Virus record (IMG/VR): IMGVR_UViG_3300006924_000035
Coordinates: 1 to 49,291 of that record
Source: a virus
DNA length: 49,291 bases
Reading direction: 5' to 3' (one strand)
Part shown: positions 32,902-40,451 of the stretch, piece after piece
Layout: the number at the start of each line of letters is the position of its first letter
How positions within the stretch are numbered: the first letter of the stretch is position 1
Position numbers and translations under genes: made by a program
Notes under the pieces: model-generated
Database searches by the model: none
What the model was told of the DNA's origin: nothing
The model's input: only the letters and a program-made list of their open reading frames with translations

Positions 32902-32929
32902 TTTTTTTATTAGAAAACTACCACTATAA

Positions 32930-33172
32930 TTAGACGTCTTGTGTATTTCTATATTCTAATAGTATCTTTAATTGATTTTTATCAATACAAAATACGTGTT
33001 CAATTTTTTCCATTCGACCTTCGTAGTCTTGTATTAGTTTTTCAACTAGAGTTGGATAAAATTGAGGATCTGTTATACTACCTATACATTGATCTTCTGA
33101 ATCAAATGTAGGTTTTGTAAAAATATACGGATCACCTTGATTAAAAAATAATACTAATATGAACCACTTCAT
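32930..33172 (-). CDS. Small protein with hydrophobic N-terminus
   Basis: 80 residues. MKWFILVLFF forms a short hydrophobic segment that may be a signal or membrane anchor. The remainder (FTKPTFDSEDQCIGSITDPQFYPTLVEKL) resembles a small conserved cyanophage protein. GGTGGAGACTGGAA precedes the ATG, and it overlaps the end of the upstream gene by 4 bases. Function unknown. Confidence 0.55.
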   Translation of the reverse strand: MKWFILVLFFNQGDPYIFTKPTFDSEDQCIGSITDPQFYPTLVEKLIQDYEGRMEKIEHVFCIDKNQLKILLEYRNTQDV

Positions 33173-33417
33173 TTCCAGTCTCCACCGCCGTCCATAGTAA
33201 CTGTTACAGGTTCATCATCTGCACTAGATTTATTATCAATAATAAGTTTTTCTAGTCTTCCTTGATGATTTGCCATTACAGTTCCTAGGGCGTATACAAG
33301 TGCTTTGGCTTGTGCTAGTGGAATTCTGATTTCTTTTTGGTTAGTAGTTTCAGCAGTCTTTACAATTTGTATAAACTGTTGAATTGGTATAGTATTAATT
33401 GGTTCGTTTGTTTGCAT
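33169..33417 (-). CDS. Small hypothetical protein
   Basis: 82 residues; AGGAACTTTCAG precedes the ATG. The sequence is helical (IQQFIQIVKTAETTNQKEIRIPLAQAKALVYALG) with an acidic C-terminus ending GGGDWK, where its DNA carries the ribosome site of the next gene. Similar small proteins exist in T4-like marine phages; function unknown. Overlaps the upstream gene by 23 bases. Confidence 0.55.
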   Translation of the reverse strand: MQTNEPINTIPIQQFIQIVKTAETTNQKEIRIPLAQAKALVYALGTVMANHQGRLEKLIIDNKSSADDEPVTVTMDGGGDWK

Positions 33418-33874
33418 CTGAAAGTTCCTGCCTCATTGTAAATTCAGTTTTGAAAGGACCTCTGTAATCATACTTTTCAAGTGTGACTAGTTTAGGACAA
33501 AAACTTCGGACCCAACCCTTGTCAAAGTGAATAATGTAATATCCTGCCGCATACAAACTCTTAGACTTTTTACTTTTAGTAAAGAGCGGTAATTTCTTTT
33601 GTACATTATACATTACATTGTAAGGTGTACTAGACGTTGAAAAACCGTGTATTTCTTTAGTAGCAGAACTACCGTCTGATATAGTTGCTTTATCGTAACT
33701 AATACCGCCAATAAAACTATTAAAAGATTTAATATCAGTAAAGTAATCTGTTCCAGATGAACAACTATACATATATCTTTTGTCTTCTTGTTTTGATAGT
33801 GTACCAATACGTTCACCATCTTTTTCTACAATCCAAAATTTGTTCTTTAGGATTGGTTTTGCCTTAAGTGTCAT
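33395..33874 (-). CDS. Conserved T4-like phage hypothetical protein
   Basis: 159 residues from ATG 33874, five bases after GGAGG; longer in-frame starts up to 33964 would run into the RNase H gene. LKAKPILKNKFWIVEKDGERIGTLSK and SLYAAGYYIIHFDKGWVRSFCPKL resemble a protein conserved in T4-like cyanophages near replication genes. It has an odd SCSSGTDYF segment and no catalytic motif that I can name. Function unknown. Confidence 0.6.
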   Translation of the reverse strand: MTLKAKPILKNKFWIVEKDGERIGTLSKQEDKRYMYSCSSGTDYFTDIKSFNSFIGGISYDKATISDGSSATKEIHGFSTSSTPYNVMYNVQKKLPLFTKSKKSKSLYAAGYYIIHFDKGWVRSFCPKLVTLEKYDYRGPFKTEFTMRQELSDANKRTN

Positions 33875-33887
33875 TTTTGCCTCCATG

Positions 33888-34871
33888 TTATGAATACCTC
33901 GCATTGAGTGGATCAGCATATAACTGAACATTGTCTGCAATACGTTGCATATCGTGTTTAGCACAAAATTTCATTAAACGCATACCTACCTGTGTAACTT
34001 CTTTTGCAACCATGTTGTCTTCTATTACATCGTTAATAATACTTCTAATGTCGCCGGGTTGTGCAGTTAAATCACAAAGGACAACGTTACGTTGATAGTC
34101 ATCAAGTACACGATGTTCTACACCTTCATGATCAGTCCAGCGTTGTAGCATCATGTTGTTCCAGTTGTAACCTTTGTTGTCTTTATCTTCAAATGCTTCA
34201 ATAAGACCAACTTTGTTCTTAGTACCTTTTGTACGTACACCAGGGTAAGCACTGAACACATTATCACTTGTGTCACCACGCATACACTTTTCAAACAACA
34301 TAAATTCTGGATTAGGAGCAGGCTTCGCCTCTTTAGTTTTCTTGTCAATAACAGGTTGCTTCTTCTTATCATCAAAGTAACCTTCATGTGAAATAATTGT
34401 ATTACTAACACCATTGTACTGTGTTACATTGGGTGCAATAAGTTGTGCAAAGTCACCGTCAGTACTAATAATAACATGATTATCATTAGGATGTGCTTGT
34501 ACCCAACCTGCAATAAGATCATCTGCTTCTAGTTGTGGATGTTGCATTACAGTACAGTTAGTCTTTGTACTTACAAAGTCTTTGAACTCATCAAACATCT
34601 CCCAAAACACTTTATCTTCTTCAGCCTGCGATTCAGTAAGTGCATCACGTGCAACCTTTCTGTTACGCTTGTAAGGCTCGTAAAAGTCCTTACGCCAGCT
34701 ACGTCCTTCTAAACAGAACACAACATGACTGCCGTCAAAGTCAGCCCATGCTTTCTTAATACTGCTTAGTGTAATATGAAAAGCCATGCCTATCTTTGTA
34801 TCAAGATCACCACGTATAACGTGTCTTGCACGGAAAAATGTATTAGCTGTGTCTACTAGAATGTATGTCAT
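33888..34871 (-). CDS. rnh: T4-type RNase H / 5'-3' exonuclease (FEN family)
   Basis: 327 residues. ILVDTANTFFRA (first acidic residue), EGRSWRKDFYEPYKRNR (phosphate-binding basic residues), PQLEADDLIAGW, ISTDGDFAQL and CMRGDTSDNVFSAYPGV are the successive metal-binding motifs of the FEN/T4 RNase H family. It removes RNA primers and flaps during lagging strand synthesis. Length is near the 305 of T4 Rnh. A perfect sigma70 consensus promoter stands upstream, which fits early expression with the replication genes. Confidence 0.87.
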   Translation of the reverse strand: MTYILVDTANTFFRARHVIRGDLDTKIGMAFHITLSSIKKAWADFDGSHVVFCLEGRSWRKDFYEPYKRNRKVARDALTESQAEEDKVFWEMFDEFKDFVSTKTNCTVMQHPQLEADDLIAGWVQAHPNDNHVIISTDGDFAQLIAPNVTQYNGVSNTIISHEGYFDDKKKQPVIDKKTKEAKPAPNPEFMLFEKCMRGDTSDNVFSAYPGVRTKGTKNKVGLIEAFEDKDNKGYNWNNMMLQRWTDHEGVEHRVLDDYQRNVVLCDLTAQPGDIRSIINDVIEDNMVAKEVTQVGMRLMKFCAKHDMQRIADNVQLYADPLNARYS

Positions 34872-34900
34872 TAGTTTGCCTTTGTAATTATTATAGTAGT

Positions 34901-34929
34901 ATTATAGCACCAGATCTGGCTTTTGTCAA
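34901..34929 (-). promoter_or_regulatory. Consensus sigma70 promoter of the RNase H gene with central palindrome
   Basis: TTGACA (34924-34929), 17-base spacer, TATAAT (34901-34906) on the - strand. The spacer holds the palindrome CCAGATCTGG (34910-34919), centred between the boxes, which may be an operator. Confidence 0.8.
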
Positions 34930-34932
34930 GCA

Positions 34933-35316
34933 TTATTTAACTTCAGCTTTACCATTATCGTCTGCTTTACTAGTATTGATATACCCCATACCGCGATTAG
35001 GTTCTTGACCTTCTTCATCTAAAACTTGTGTAGCAATAGTTCTAAACCATTGATCTATAATCTGTTCTGGTTCTTCACCTTGATATCCTGCATCAATAAG
35101 TTGTTCAATAAACTCGTTATTCCAATCGAGCTCAAAGAACCCGTTCTTAATGTTATCTGGATTCACTTGTGTATCTAGTACTGCTACCCAAGGCTTTTTA
35201 TCTTTAGTTGCTTGTGCTTTTTCTTTTTCAAGAATAGCTCTGCGTTCTTCTTCTGCAGAAAGTACTTTTACTTTTTCGGGTTTCATACCCAATGCTTTTT
35301 TTACTTTATCTAACAT
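34933..35316 (-). CDS. Conserved T4-like phage hypothetical protein
   Basis: 127 residues. PWVAVLDTQVNPDNIKNGFFELDWNNEFIEQL with a following EEPEQIIDQWFRTI is a segment I recall as strongly conserved in T4-like cyanophages, of unknown function. The N-terminal third is charged and helical (KALGMKPEKVKVLSAEEERRAILEKEKAQA) and may form a coiled coil. It follows queE with an 85-base gap that may encode a 32-residue peptide. Confidence 0.6.
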   Translation of the reverse strand: MLDKVKKALGMKPEKVKVLSAEEERRAILEKEKAQATKDKKPWVAVLDTQVNPDNIKNGFFELDWNNEFIEQLIDAGYQGEEPEQIIDQWFRTIATQVLDEEGQEPNRGMGYINTSKADDNGKAEVK

Positions 35317-35319
35317 ATA

Positions 35320-35418
35320 TCACCATCCTGCCTTTCTTATTTTATCTTCGTTAATAGGCGCCTTCATCGCCCTTTCGTGTTGCTTGTTCTTGTATTTTGC
35401 ATCAAGTGCCCCACGCAT
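35320..35418 (-). CDS. Possible 32-residue ORF between queE and the 34933 gene
   Basis: An ATG at 35418 lies 17 bases inside the queE end and opens a short frame ending just before the next start (TGATATATG). It encodes a basic, helical peptide (NKQHERAMKAPINEDKIRK). GGA directly precedes the ATG, too close for a normal ribosome site. It would fill an otherwise empty 85-base gap in a packed operon. Weak support. Confidence 0.25.
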   Translation of the reverse strand: MRGALDAKYKNKQHERAMKAPINEDKIRKAGW

Positions 35419-36310
35419 TTCCGAAGAGTGAAATGTGTAGTCTGGGGGTAAATCTCCACCCTTCGGCCATACACGCTTCAGCCACGTCTTTAACGTTGAG
35501 GGCATATTCTTCACTGCGTCCGCCCAACGGCATAAGATATACTGGACATTCCAACCCGGCACCTCTGTAAGCTTCAACAGCTCTTTTGACTTCATCAAAG
35601 TCACCTTGAGTAGCGACAACAAACTTAAGATACATGTCGCTGTCAGTAACAAGCTGATACTCACTAGCCACGTCAGGCTTAATAGCAGTATCCCAAGGTT
35701 CTCCGCTAACGCTAAGTTTCGGGGAACAAGACCAAGTGACTTGGATTCTATCTTGATCATTAAGATAGTTAAAGAAATCTTCGTGTAAATGTTGTGTAGT
35801 GTTTGTTTCAAATGTAACATTTTTTAAATCCTTCATACGTGGATGTTCAAATAAATCAATGTAGAGCCTTTGCCACGCTAATAACGGCTCACCACCTGTT
35901 AAGATAAGGTGAACATCTTGTCCATTATCTTGTACCCATTTACCATTAGGAGTAAGTGATAGTAAATGTTCAACAACAGCATCAACACCTGCTAGTTTAT
36001 TAAAATGTTTAAACTCTGGATAGATACTTGCATATGTATCACAGCCTGTATGTATGATAGGCAAGTCGTTAAACTCTTTTGTAGTTTCGTGTACACCTTG
36101 GTTAATAAGTTCCATTACTTCTGCGTTATGTTTCTTACCTGCTTTATGTTGTTCCCAACGGTCACGTTTTTCATCTGTACCAAAGTTCATGCAACGAAAG
36201 TTACAACCAAATGTACGTAAGAATACACTAGGTACTCCTACAAATTTGCCTTCACCTTGTACACTATAAAATGCTTCTGAATATCTTAATTGTTTTTCTT
36301 TACTTTCCAC
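35402..36310 (-). CDS. queE: 7-carboxy-7-deazaguanine synthase (QueE), phage type
   Basis: 302 residues from GTG 36310, seven bases after AGGAG that lies inside the folE end. RYSEAFYSVQGEGKFVGVPSVFLRTFGCNFRC is the QueE signature, later LTGGEPLLAW and FTPRLHISLFGN. It converts CPH4 to CDG using SAM and a 4Fe-4S cluster. Unlike CX3CX2C, here the third cysteine comes about 49 residues after the second (CX3CX49C), within TGCDTYASIYPEF; a charged insert lies between. T4-like cyanophages have a similar layout as far as I recall. Overlaps folE by 11 bases. Confidence 0.87.
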   Translation of the reverse strand: MESKEKQLRYSEAFYSVQGEGKFVGVPSVFLRTFGCNFRCMNFGTDEKRDRWEQHKAGKKHNAEVMELINQGVHETTKEFNDLPIIHTGCDTYASIYPEFKHFNKLAGVDAVVEHLLSLTPNGKWVQDNGQDVHLILTGGEPLLAWQRLYIDLFEHPRMKDLKNVTFETNTTQHLHEDFFNYLNDQDRIQVTWSCSPKLSVSGEPWDTAIKPDVASEYQLVTDSDMYLKFVVATQGDFDEVKRAVEAYRGAGLECPVYLMPLGGRSEEYALNVKDVAEACMAEGWRFTPRLHISLFGNAWGT

Positions 36311-36989
36311 AAGCAAACTCCTGTTGCAGTTTAATGTTATCCATAAACTCTTTTTTAGTACCTGCGTCATCTTTAAACGCACCTTTGAGTACAGTTGTTT
36401 GTGTAAGACTACTATGTGCCTTAACACCTCTGTTCTCTACACAACCATGCGTTGCTTGTACATAAACACCTAAGTGTTCTGCATCTGTTGCTTTTTGTAT
36501 TTCGCGAGCAATATCATTTGCAAGTTCTTCTTGCAATGTACCACGTTCAGCACACCATTGTGCAATACGGGTGTATTTACTTAGTCCAATTAATTTGTCT
36601 GCGGCAATAATACCAATGTATGCAACACCTTTTACAATCTGATGATGATGCGAACACATACTTGTAAGTTCACTTCTAACAACTAACATACCTTCATAAC
36701 GATCCATACTGTCATTTGGAAATGCTGTCGCTTTTGGAATTGGATCATAACGTCCTGCCATTAATTCATTAATATACATCTTTGCTAGACGTTTACCAGT
36801 TCCCATACTATTAGGATCATTATGCCTGTCAATTACGAGTGAGTCTAGTACACTCTCAAAGGCTACAGTTGCTTCGTCAATTAGTGCTTCTTTGTCGCCT
36901 TCTAATAAAACGTCACTGATGTTGTCACCAGCCCAAGATCTAATGCCAGCCTCTTCTAACCTTGCTTTAATTTCTTCACTTTTGTTCAT
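36300..36989 (-). CDS. folE: GTP cyclohydrolase I (FolE)
   Basis: 229 residues. TSMCSHHHQIVKGVAYIGIIA is the zinc and substrate site (Cys and two His), LIGLSKYTRIAQWCAERGTLQEEL is the conserved core, and VYVQATHGCVENRGVKAH holds the second zinc Cys and the family signature. It turns GTP into 7,8-dihydroneopterin triphosphate, the entry step for folate and for queuosine-type bases. With QueE next to it and a DpdA-like enzyme further on, the 7-deazaguanine route is the likely use. Consensus promoter upstream and a small hairpin in its leader. Confidence 0.93.
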   Translation of the reverse strand: MNKSEEIKARLEEAGIRSWAGDNISDVLLEGDKEALIDEATVAFESVLDSLVIDRHNDPNSMGTGKRLAKMYINELMAGRYDPIPKATAFPNDSMDRYEGMLVVRSELTSMCSHHHQIVKGVAYIGIIAADKLIGLSKYTRIAQWCAERGTLQEELANDIAREIQKATDAEHLGVYVQATHGCVENRGVKAHSSLTQTTVLKGAFKDDAGTKKEFMDNIKLQQEFACGK

Positions 36990-37006
36990 TTAGTTCTCCG
37001 ATGTTA

Positions 37007-37022
37007 AGGCAGTGGATTGCCT
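37007..37022 (-). promoter_or_regulatory. Short hairpin in the folE leader
   Basis: AGGCA and TGCCT flank a 6-base loop in the untranslated leader between the promoter and the ribosome site CGGAGAA. It could affect folE translation. It does not fit a preQ1 riboswitch as I know it. Confidence 0.35.
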
Positions 37023-37034
37023 GTAATAGTTTAT

Positions 37035-37063
37035 ATTATACAATATATTTAGGTCTGTGTCAA
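37035..37063 (-). promoter_or_regulatory. Consensus sigma70 promoter of folE-queE
   Basis: TTGACA (37058-37063), 17-base spacer, TATAAT (37035-37040) on the - strand, 46 bases before the folE ATG. Confidence 0.8.
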
Positions 37064-37872
37064 CCTTTTTTAACATAATTTAAGTAGTCTTTAGCAATTA
37101 ATTCATGTATATGCTTAGTATAATGCTCGCCGTCGACTCTATGTTCGTCCGTTTCTATGTTAATGGCTTTTGCTAATTGCAAATAACCTTCTGCGGACGA
37201 TGATGCTTTTGTACCTGCTTGCCAATCTCCGTAAAGCTCAACATTGTCAGGAACAAATACTCTATTGTTAATCGTCCATTGATACCATTTAATATCTCGT
37301 CTAGCACACATAGTATCAATTGCTAATAAGTCTAAACAATAGTCTTTGTATTGTAAAGGTGTTACTAGCTCGTGCCAAAGTTTTGTGTAGATATATTTTT
37401 CATGAAAGGGTTTAAAGTCTGCTTGTACTTTCATATCGTCAAAAAAGAAACCTTTAAATTCTTCGTAGTTTTCTTTTCTAACTTGATCAATCATTTCAAT
37501 GTAATTTTCAGTTACACGATGATCTGTATATCTTTTTATCTTTTCGTCTTTTGGTTGATTGTCATCTAAGAACAAATCTACATTTGTATTTTCACCAACA
37601 TCTAAGTTACGTGAACATGCAAGTAAGAATCTATTCCAATATGTACTTTGCACAAATACTTCATCAATGTCATCATAACGATCAAGCATTGATTTAACCC
37701 AAGCAGGATATTTTCTGTTACATCCACCTGGTTGACTATAGATAATAACTTCTTTATTATTTTCTTCGGCATATATCTCAGCATAGTTATTATCTTGCCA
37801 TGCTGAGATTGTATCACCGATTTCAGAGTATCCGTGTGCGTGACTATCGCCGATGAATAGTGTTTTAGTCAT
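37060..37872 (-). CDS. SGNH-hydrolase-like protein
   Basis: 270 residues. TLFIGDSHAHGYSEIGD (GDSH at 8-11) is the nucleophile-Ser block I of SGNH esterases; YSQPGGCNRKYPAW gives a block II-like Gly; VFVQSTYWNRF resembles block III; DGEHYTKHIHELIA at the end supplies a D-x-x-H block V. Such enzymes remove acyl groups from sugars or lipids. The phage could use it on host surface glycans or during virion assembly. Its end overlaps the folE promoter, and its start overlaps the next upstream gene by 8 bases. Confidence 0.72.
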   Translation of the reverse strand: MTKTLFIGDSHAHGYSEIGDTISAWQDNNYAEIYAEENNKEVIIYSQPGGCNRKYPAWVKSMLDRYDDIDEVFVQSTYWNRFLLACSRNLDVGENTNVDLFLDDNQPKDEKIKRYTDHRVTENYIEMIDQVRKENYEEFKGFFFDDMKVQADFKPFHEKYIYTKLWHELVTPLQYKDYCLDLLAIDTMCARRDIKWYQWTINNRVFVPDNVELYGDWQAGTKASSSAEGYLQLAKAINIETDEHRVDGEHYTKHIHELIAKDYLNYVKKG

Positions 37873-38071
37873 TAAAATACTTGTTCAACATTTCTAGTCT
37901 ATCATCAGCAGTTGCCATAGCATCTAATTCTTTTTGAATTGTTTCGATGATGTCTGAATGTTCGCCAATGCCTACAACCTTTTCCATATACACATTAATA
38001 TTAGTTTTGTGTAATAGGACTTCTGCTTCGGCATGTTTTCTTGCCGCTTCAATCATTTGCTGTTTCAACAT
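37865..38071 (-). CDS. Small conserved phage protein
   Basis: 68 residues, helical. MIEAARKHAEAEVLLHKTNINVYMEKVVGIGEHSD with the following IIETIQKELDAMA resembles a small protein widely seen in T4-like cyanophages, of unknown function. AGGAAAGGAACTT precedes the ATG. Overlaps the HIT gene upstream by 23 bases. Confidence 0.6.
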   Translation of the reverse strand: MLKQQMIEAARKHAEAEVLLHKTNINVYMEKVVGIGEHSDIIETIQKELDAMATADDRLEMLNKYFND

Positions 38072-38417
38072 AAGTTCCTTTCCTGTAGTTTCCTTGTTTA
38101 GGTATTACGTGTCGTACGCCGCCGCGTGGATCATCCATATCGCCTTTGCGCCTAGGAATTAAGTGAACGTGTGGATAGTTAACAGTTTGTCCTGCCGCTT
38201 CTCCAACGTTTTGTCCGATGTTGAACGCATCACAGTATCCACGTTCAACCCAATCATAGCCCCATTTATATGCGGCCTCCATACATTTTGTTAGTCCTCT
38301 CCAGTCTTCTTGTTTAGGCACAAAAAGAATGTGTCCTTCAGTAACCGGATAGCCATCTTTGTATACTGTAAAGTCTTTTGACTCAATTAGTACATCTGTC
38401 CAAGGTTTAGAATCCAT
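38049..38417 (-). CDS. HIT-family hydrolase-like protein
   Basis: 122 residues. EGHILFVPKQEDWRGL and GQNVGEAAGQTVNYPHVHLIPRRKGD are typical HIT motifs. The histidine triad reads Y-P-H-V-H-L-I (His83 and His85), so the catalytic and one flanking His are kept and the first is Tyr. Members hydrolyse dinucleoside polyphosphates or nucleoside phosphoramidates. In the phage it may clear Ap4A-type nucleotides. DDPRGGVRHVIPKQGNY at the end is as in cyanophage homologues I recall. Confidence 0.8.
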   Translation of the reverse strand: MDSKPWTDVLIESKDFTVYKDGYPVTEGHILFVPKQEDWRGLTKCMEAAYKWGYDWVERGYCDAFNIGQNVGEAAGQTVNYPHVHLIPRRKGDMDDPRGGVRHVIPKQGNYRKGTYVETAND

Positions 38418-38988
38418 AATTAAATGCCACCATTATACGTTCTTTATCTGTAAGTTGTTGTTCAACTTTATGATGCAAATGACTTGGAAAGATAATTAAA
38501 CTTCCTGTCATTGCCGCACAAGTTACATTAGGAGAGTTTGCTTCATTTAGTTCTGAAACATTTACTCTCGGCCAGTTAGCTTTCATATTAGGATTAACAA
38601 GTGTTAGTCCTGGATGATCTTGATCTGCTTGAATATAGTATACTCCACTCCATGTGTCTGGAAGATGATTATGTTCTTCGTGGTAAGTGTACTTACGATT
38701 AATACTAAACCAACTGCTCTTAAGTGAAGGCGTATGTTGTAGTTTAGTTTCTTTATGACACTCTTTTACACTTGCATCAATAAAGTTTTTTAAATCTTCA
38801 AACAACGGATGTTCTAAAATACTTTCACTGCCGTATGATGTATATCCGTTAGCAGTATATCTTATAGGAGATTTATCTGTTTTTTCTTTTGCTAAAAGCT
38901 CTTTAACTACAGACTTTTGTAGCTCTTGAGCTTTGTCGTATACAGCTCTAAATACTTGTGTTGGAAATATAAACTGCTTCTCAATCAT
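38407..38988 (-). CDS. 2OG/Fe(II) oxygenase of the phage type (PF13759-like)
   Basis: 193 residues from ATG 38988, seven bases after GGAG and overlapping the upstream stop (TAATG). YTYHEEHNHLPDTWSGVYYIQ and TGSLIIFPSHLHHKVEQQLTDKERIMVAFNY match the 2OG-FeII oxygenase family common in T4-like cyanophages, with H-x-H at the first iron site, a distal His and an Arg for 2OG. FPTQVFRA at the start is also usual. Unlike the oxygenases of the island it lies among nucleotide-metabolism genes. Substrate unknown. Confidence 0.82.
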   Translation of the reverse strand: MIEKQFIFPTQVFRAVYDKAQELQKSVVKELLAKEKTDKSPIRYTANGYTSYGSESILEHPLFEDLKNFIDASVKECHKETKLQHTPSLKSSWFSINRKYTYHEEHNHLPDTWSGVYYIQADQDHPGLTLVNPNMKANWPRVNVSELNEANSPNVTCAAMTGSLIIFPSHLHHKVEQQLTDKERIMVAFNYGF

Positions 38989-39533
38989 TAATATTCTCCA
39001 ACGTGTTCCCAAGGATAAACTAACCAAACATCTTCTTCTGCTTTATTTACTTCGTGGCAACTATAGGATATTGTACTATTGAAATCACTTGCTAAATTAT
39101 CGGTTAGTGTAGCAAAGCGAACATTGTTACCAAACACATTATTCCATTTAGGATCATCAGGCAAACACCCTTGTTTCCAGTCTTGCATAATCCAATTAAA
39201 CGTAGCACCAGTATCGTTAATATCATCTACAATAAGAATTTTCTTTTCTAATGGCCCTGCTGTTACTTTTGTACCATCGTTGTATCCATATGCATCTTCT
39301 GCCATCCATAACATACTATCGCCAGTCTTACCTGACTCTCCATCACGTAAACTTACTTTAAGTGCTTCACAACGTATACCTGTGATGTTACTAATAATAG
39401 TAGCAGGTACATTACCACCACGTGTAATACCTACAATGTAATCAGGCTTCCAATTGTCAGCGTACATTTGATTTACAATACTAACGCACATACGTTCTAC
39501 GTCTTGCCAGTTGTAATAGTGTTTTTTAATCAT
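38988..39533 (-). CDS. Phosphoribosyltransferase-family protein
   Basis: 181 residues from ATG 39533 (in-frame ATGs at 39542, 39545 and 39551 are alternatives). YIVGITRGGNVPATIIS and KKILIVDDINDTGATFNWI form the type I phosphoribosyltransferase fold; the latter is the PRPP-binding acidic pair and loop. Similar to xanthine/hypoxanthine-type salvage enzymes, with an altered base-binding hood. It may salvage purines or act as a regulator. Overlaps its neighbours by 8 bases and by one base (TAATG). Confidence 0.8.
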   Translation of the reverse strand: MIKKHYYNWQDVERMCVSIVNQMYADNWKPDYIVGITRGGNVPATIISNITGIRCEALKVSLRDGESGKTGDSMLWMAEDAYGYNDGTKVTAGPLEKKILIVDDINDTGATFNWIMQDWKQGCLPDDPKWNNVFGNNVRFATLTDNLASDFNSTISYSCHEVNKAEEDVWLVYPWEHVGEY

Positions 39534-39708
39534 GATATCCATCATCCTCATCTAATATTTTAATAGTTGGTTTATTAATAAACCAGTTTGGAACCTCTGG
39601 ACAAGCATCTTTAATTTCTTGACTAGTATATGATTCAGGTTGTCTAATACCATATTTGTTCATTTGGTCTAAAGCCCAATCTGTAACATCTTGCTTGTTC
39701 TTAAACAT
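39526..39708 (-). CDS. Small hypothetical protein
   Basis: 60 residues, starting at an ATG after AAGGATTATTTAAAG. QDVTDWALDQMNKYGIRQPE and an acidic end (LDEDDGYHD). No motif recognised. It overlaps the phosphoribosyltransferase by 8 bases and the cupin-like gene by 8, which supports it as a real gene in a coupled operon. Confidence 0.5.
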   Translation of the reverse strand: MFKNKQDVTDWALDQMNKYGIRQPESYTSQEIKDACPEVPNWFINKPTIKILDEDDGYHD

Positions 39709-40117
39709 TCTTTAAATAATCCTTGTTGTCGATCCATTTACCATTTTTTACAAAGCCCCAGCTTTGTGCTTTTCTACCCATGAAGAATAAACTCCAACAT
39801 GGAATGTTATTTCCATCTTTGTCCTTTGCAAGCTCTAACCAATGTAGATCTTTTGCTGAACGAAAACGTATGCTACCTGGACCACGCCAAAACTTGCCTT
39901 GTGGTGTATGTTCCCAATAGCCGCCTTTAATAATAAATGCTCCCCAACTCCAAGGATGATCATGTAGTGTAGGCTCATCACTTACTAAAACTTTATGTAG
40001 TGTGATGTTGAAAGGAAAGTTTTTTCTTTCTTTTAAAAACAAATAATATCTTACTAGGTAAGGTACTTTACCGCTTCTATCTGTAATTACACGTTTACGG
40101 TTTTTAAAAAAGTTCAT
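39701..40117 (-). CDS. Cupin-like metal-binding protein
   Basis: 138 residues. DEPTLHDHPWSWGAFIIKGGYWEHTP is a cupin motif 1 with H-x-H and a later Glu and His; FRSAKDLHWLEL resembles motif 2. Homologues I recall occur in T4-like cyanophages without assigned role. A single small barrel of this size could be an isomerase, dioxygenase or binding protein. AGGGGAAATAAAAG precedes the ATG. Overlaps both neighbours. Confidence 0.68.
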   Translation of the reverse strand: MNFFKNRKRVITDRSGKVPYLVRYYLFLKERKNFPFNITLHKVLVSDEPTLHDHPWSWGAFIIKGGYWEHTPQGKFWRGPGSIRFRSAKDLHWLELAKDKDGNNIPCWSLFFMGRKAQSWGFVKNGKWIDNKDYLKNV

Positions 40118-40451
40118 CTTTTATTTCCCCTGATTCTTTTTTACCTTTGTAATCTTGCTTAACCATATTATATACACTTTCAAAGTTGCGCCAAACTTTT
40201 ACAAGTGCAGGATATTCTTTACACATGTTTTCTACTTCGTCTGGATCAATCATGGTATCTAAAATATTATAATAACCACCTGTACTACCTGCACTATCAA
40301 ATGTAATATTTGGACCTGCACTATTTGTATTGATAATGTATTCACCACCAGTATCATTTACACCATCAATGGTAATTGTTACATCACTAAGACCATAATC
40401 CATACTTGGTGAATCTGTTGTAATATAACCTGTATCGTAATCATCACCCAT
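40104..40451 (-). CDS. Conserved T4-like phage hypothetical protein
   Basis: 115 residues. The N-terminal half is Gly/Thr/Ser-rich with strand-like segments (ITTDSPSMDYGLSDVTITI). The C-terminal half, IDPDEVENMCKEYPALVKVWRNFESVYNMV, is a module conserved at the C-terminus of T4-like cyanophage proteins I recall. AGGAGGTAAGCA precedes the ATG. Possibly a protein-interaction module; function unknown. Confidence 0.58.
   Translation of the reverse strand: MGDDYDTGYITTDSPSMDYGLSDVTITIDGVNDTGGEYIINTNSAGPNITFDSAGSTGGYYNILDTMIDPDEVENMCKEYPALVKVWRNFESVYNMVKQDYKGKKESGEIKDELF

Noticed and set aside
35419-35820. Longer open frame antecedent to the 35320 ORF, inside queE
   Set aside because: It lies wholly inside queE in another frame, is leucine-rich without family signs, and has no ribosome site; only the last 32 residues extend beyond.
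36990-37034. preQ1 riboswitch in the folE leader
   Set aside because: Only a 5-base hairpin is present; the C-rich loop and A-rich tail pairing of preQ1-I are not seen.
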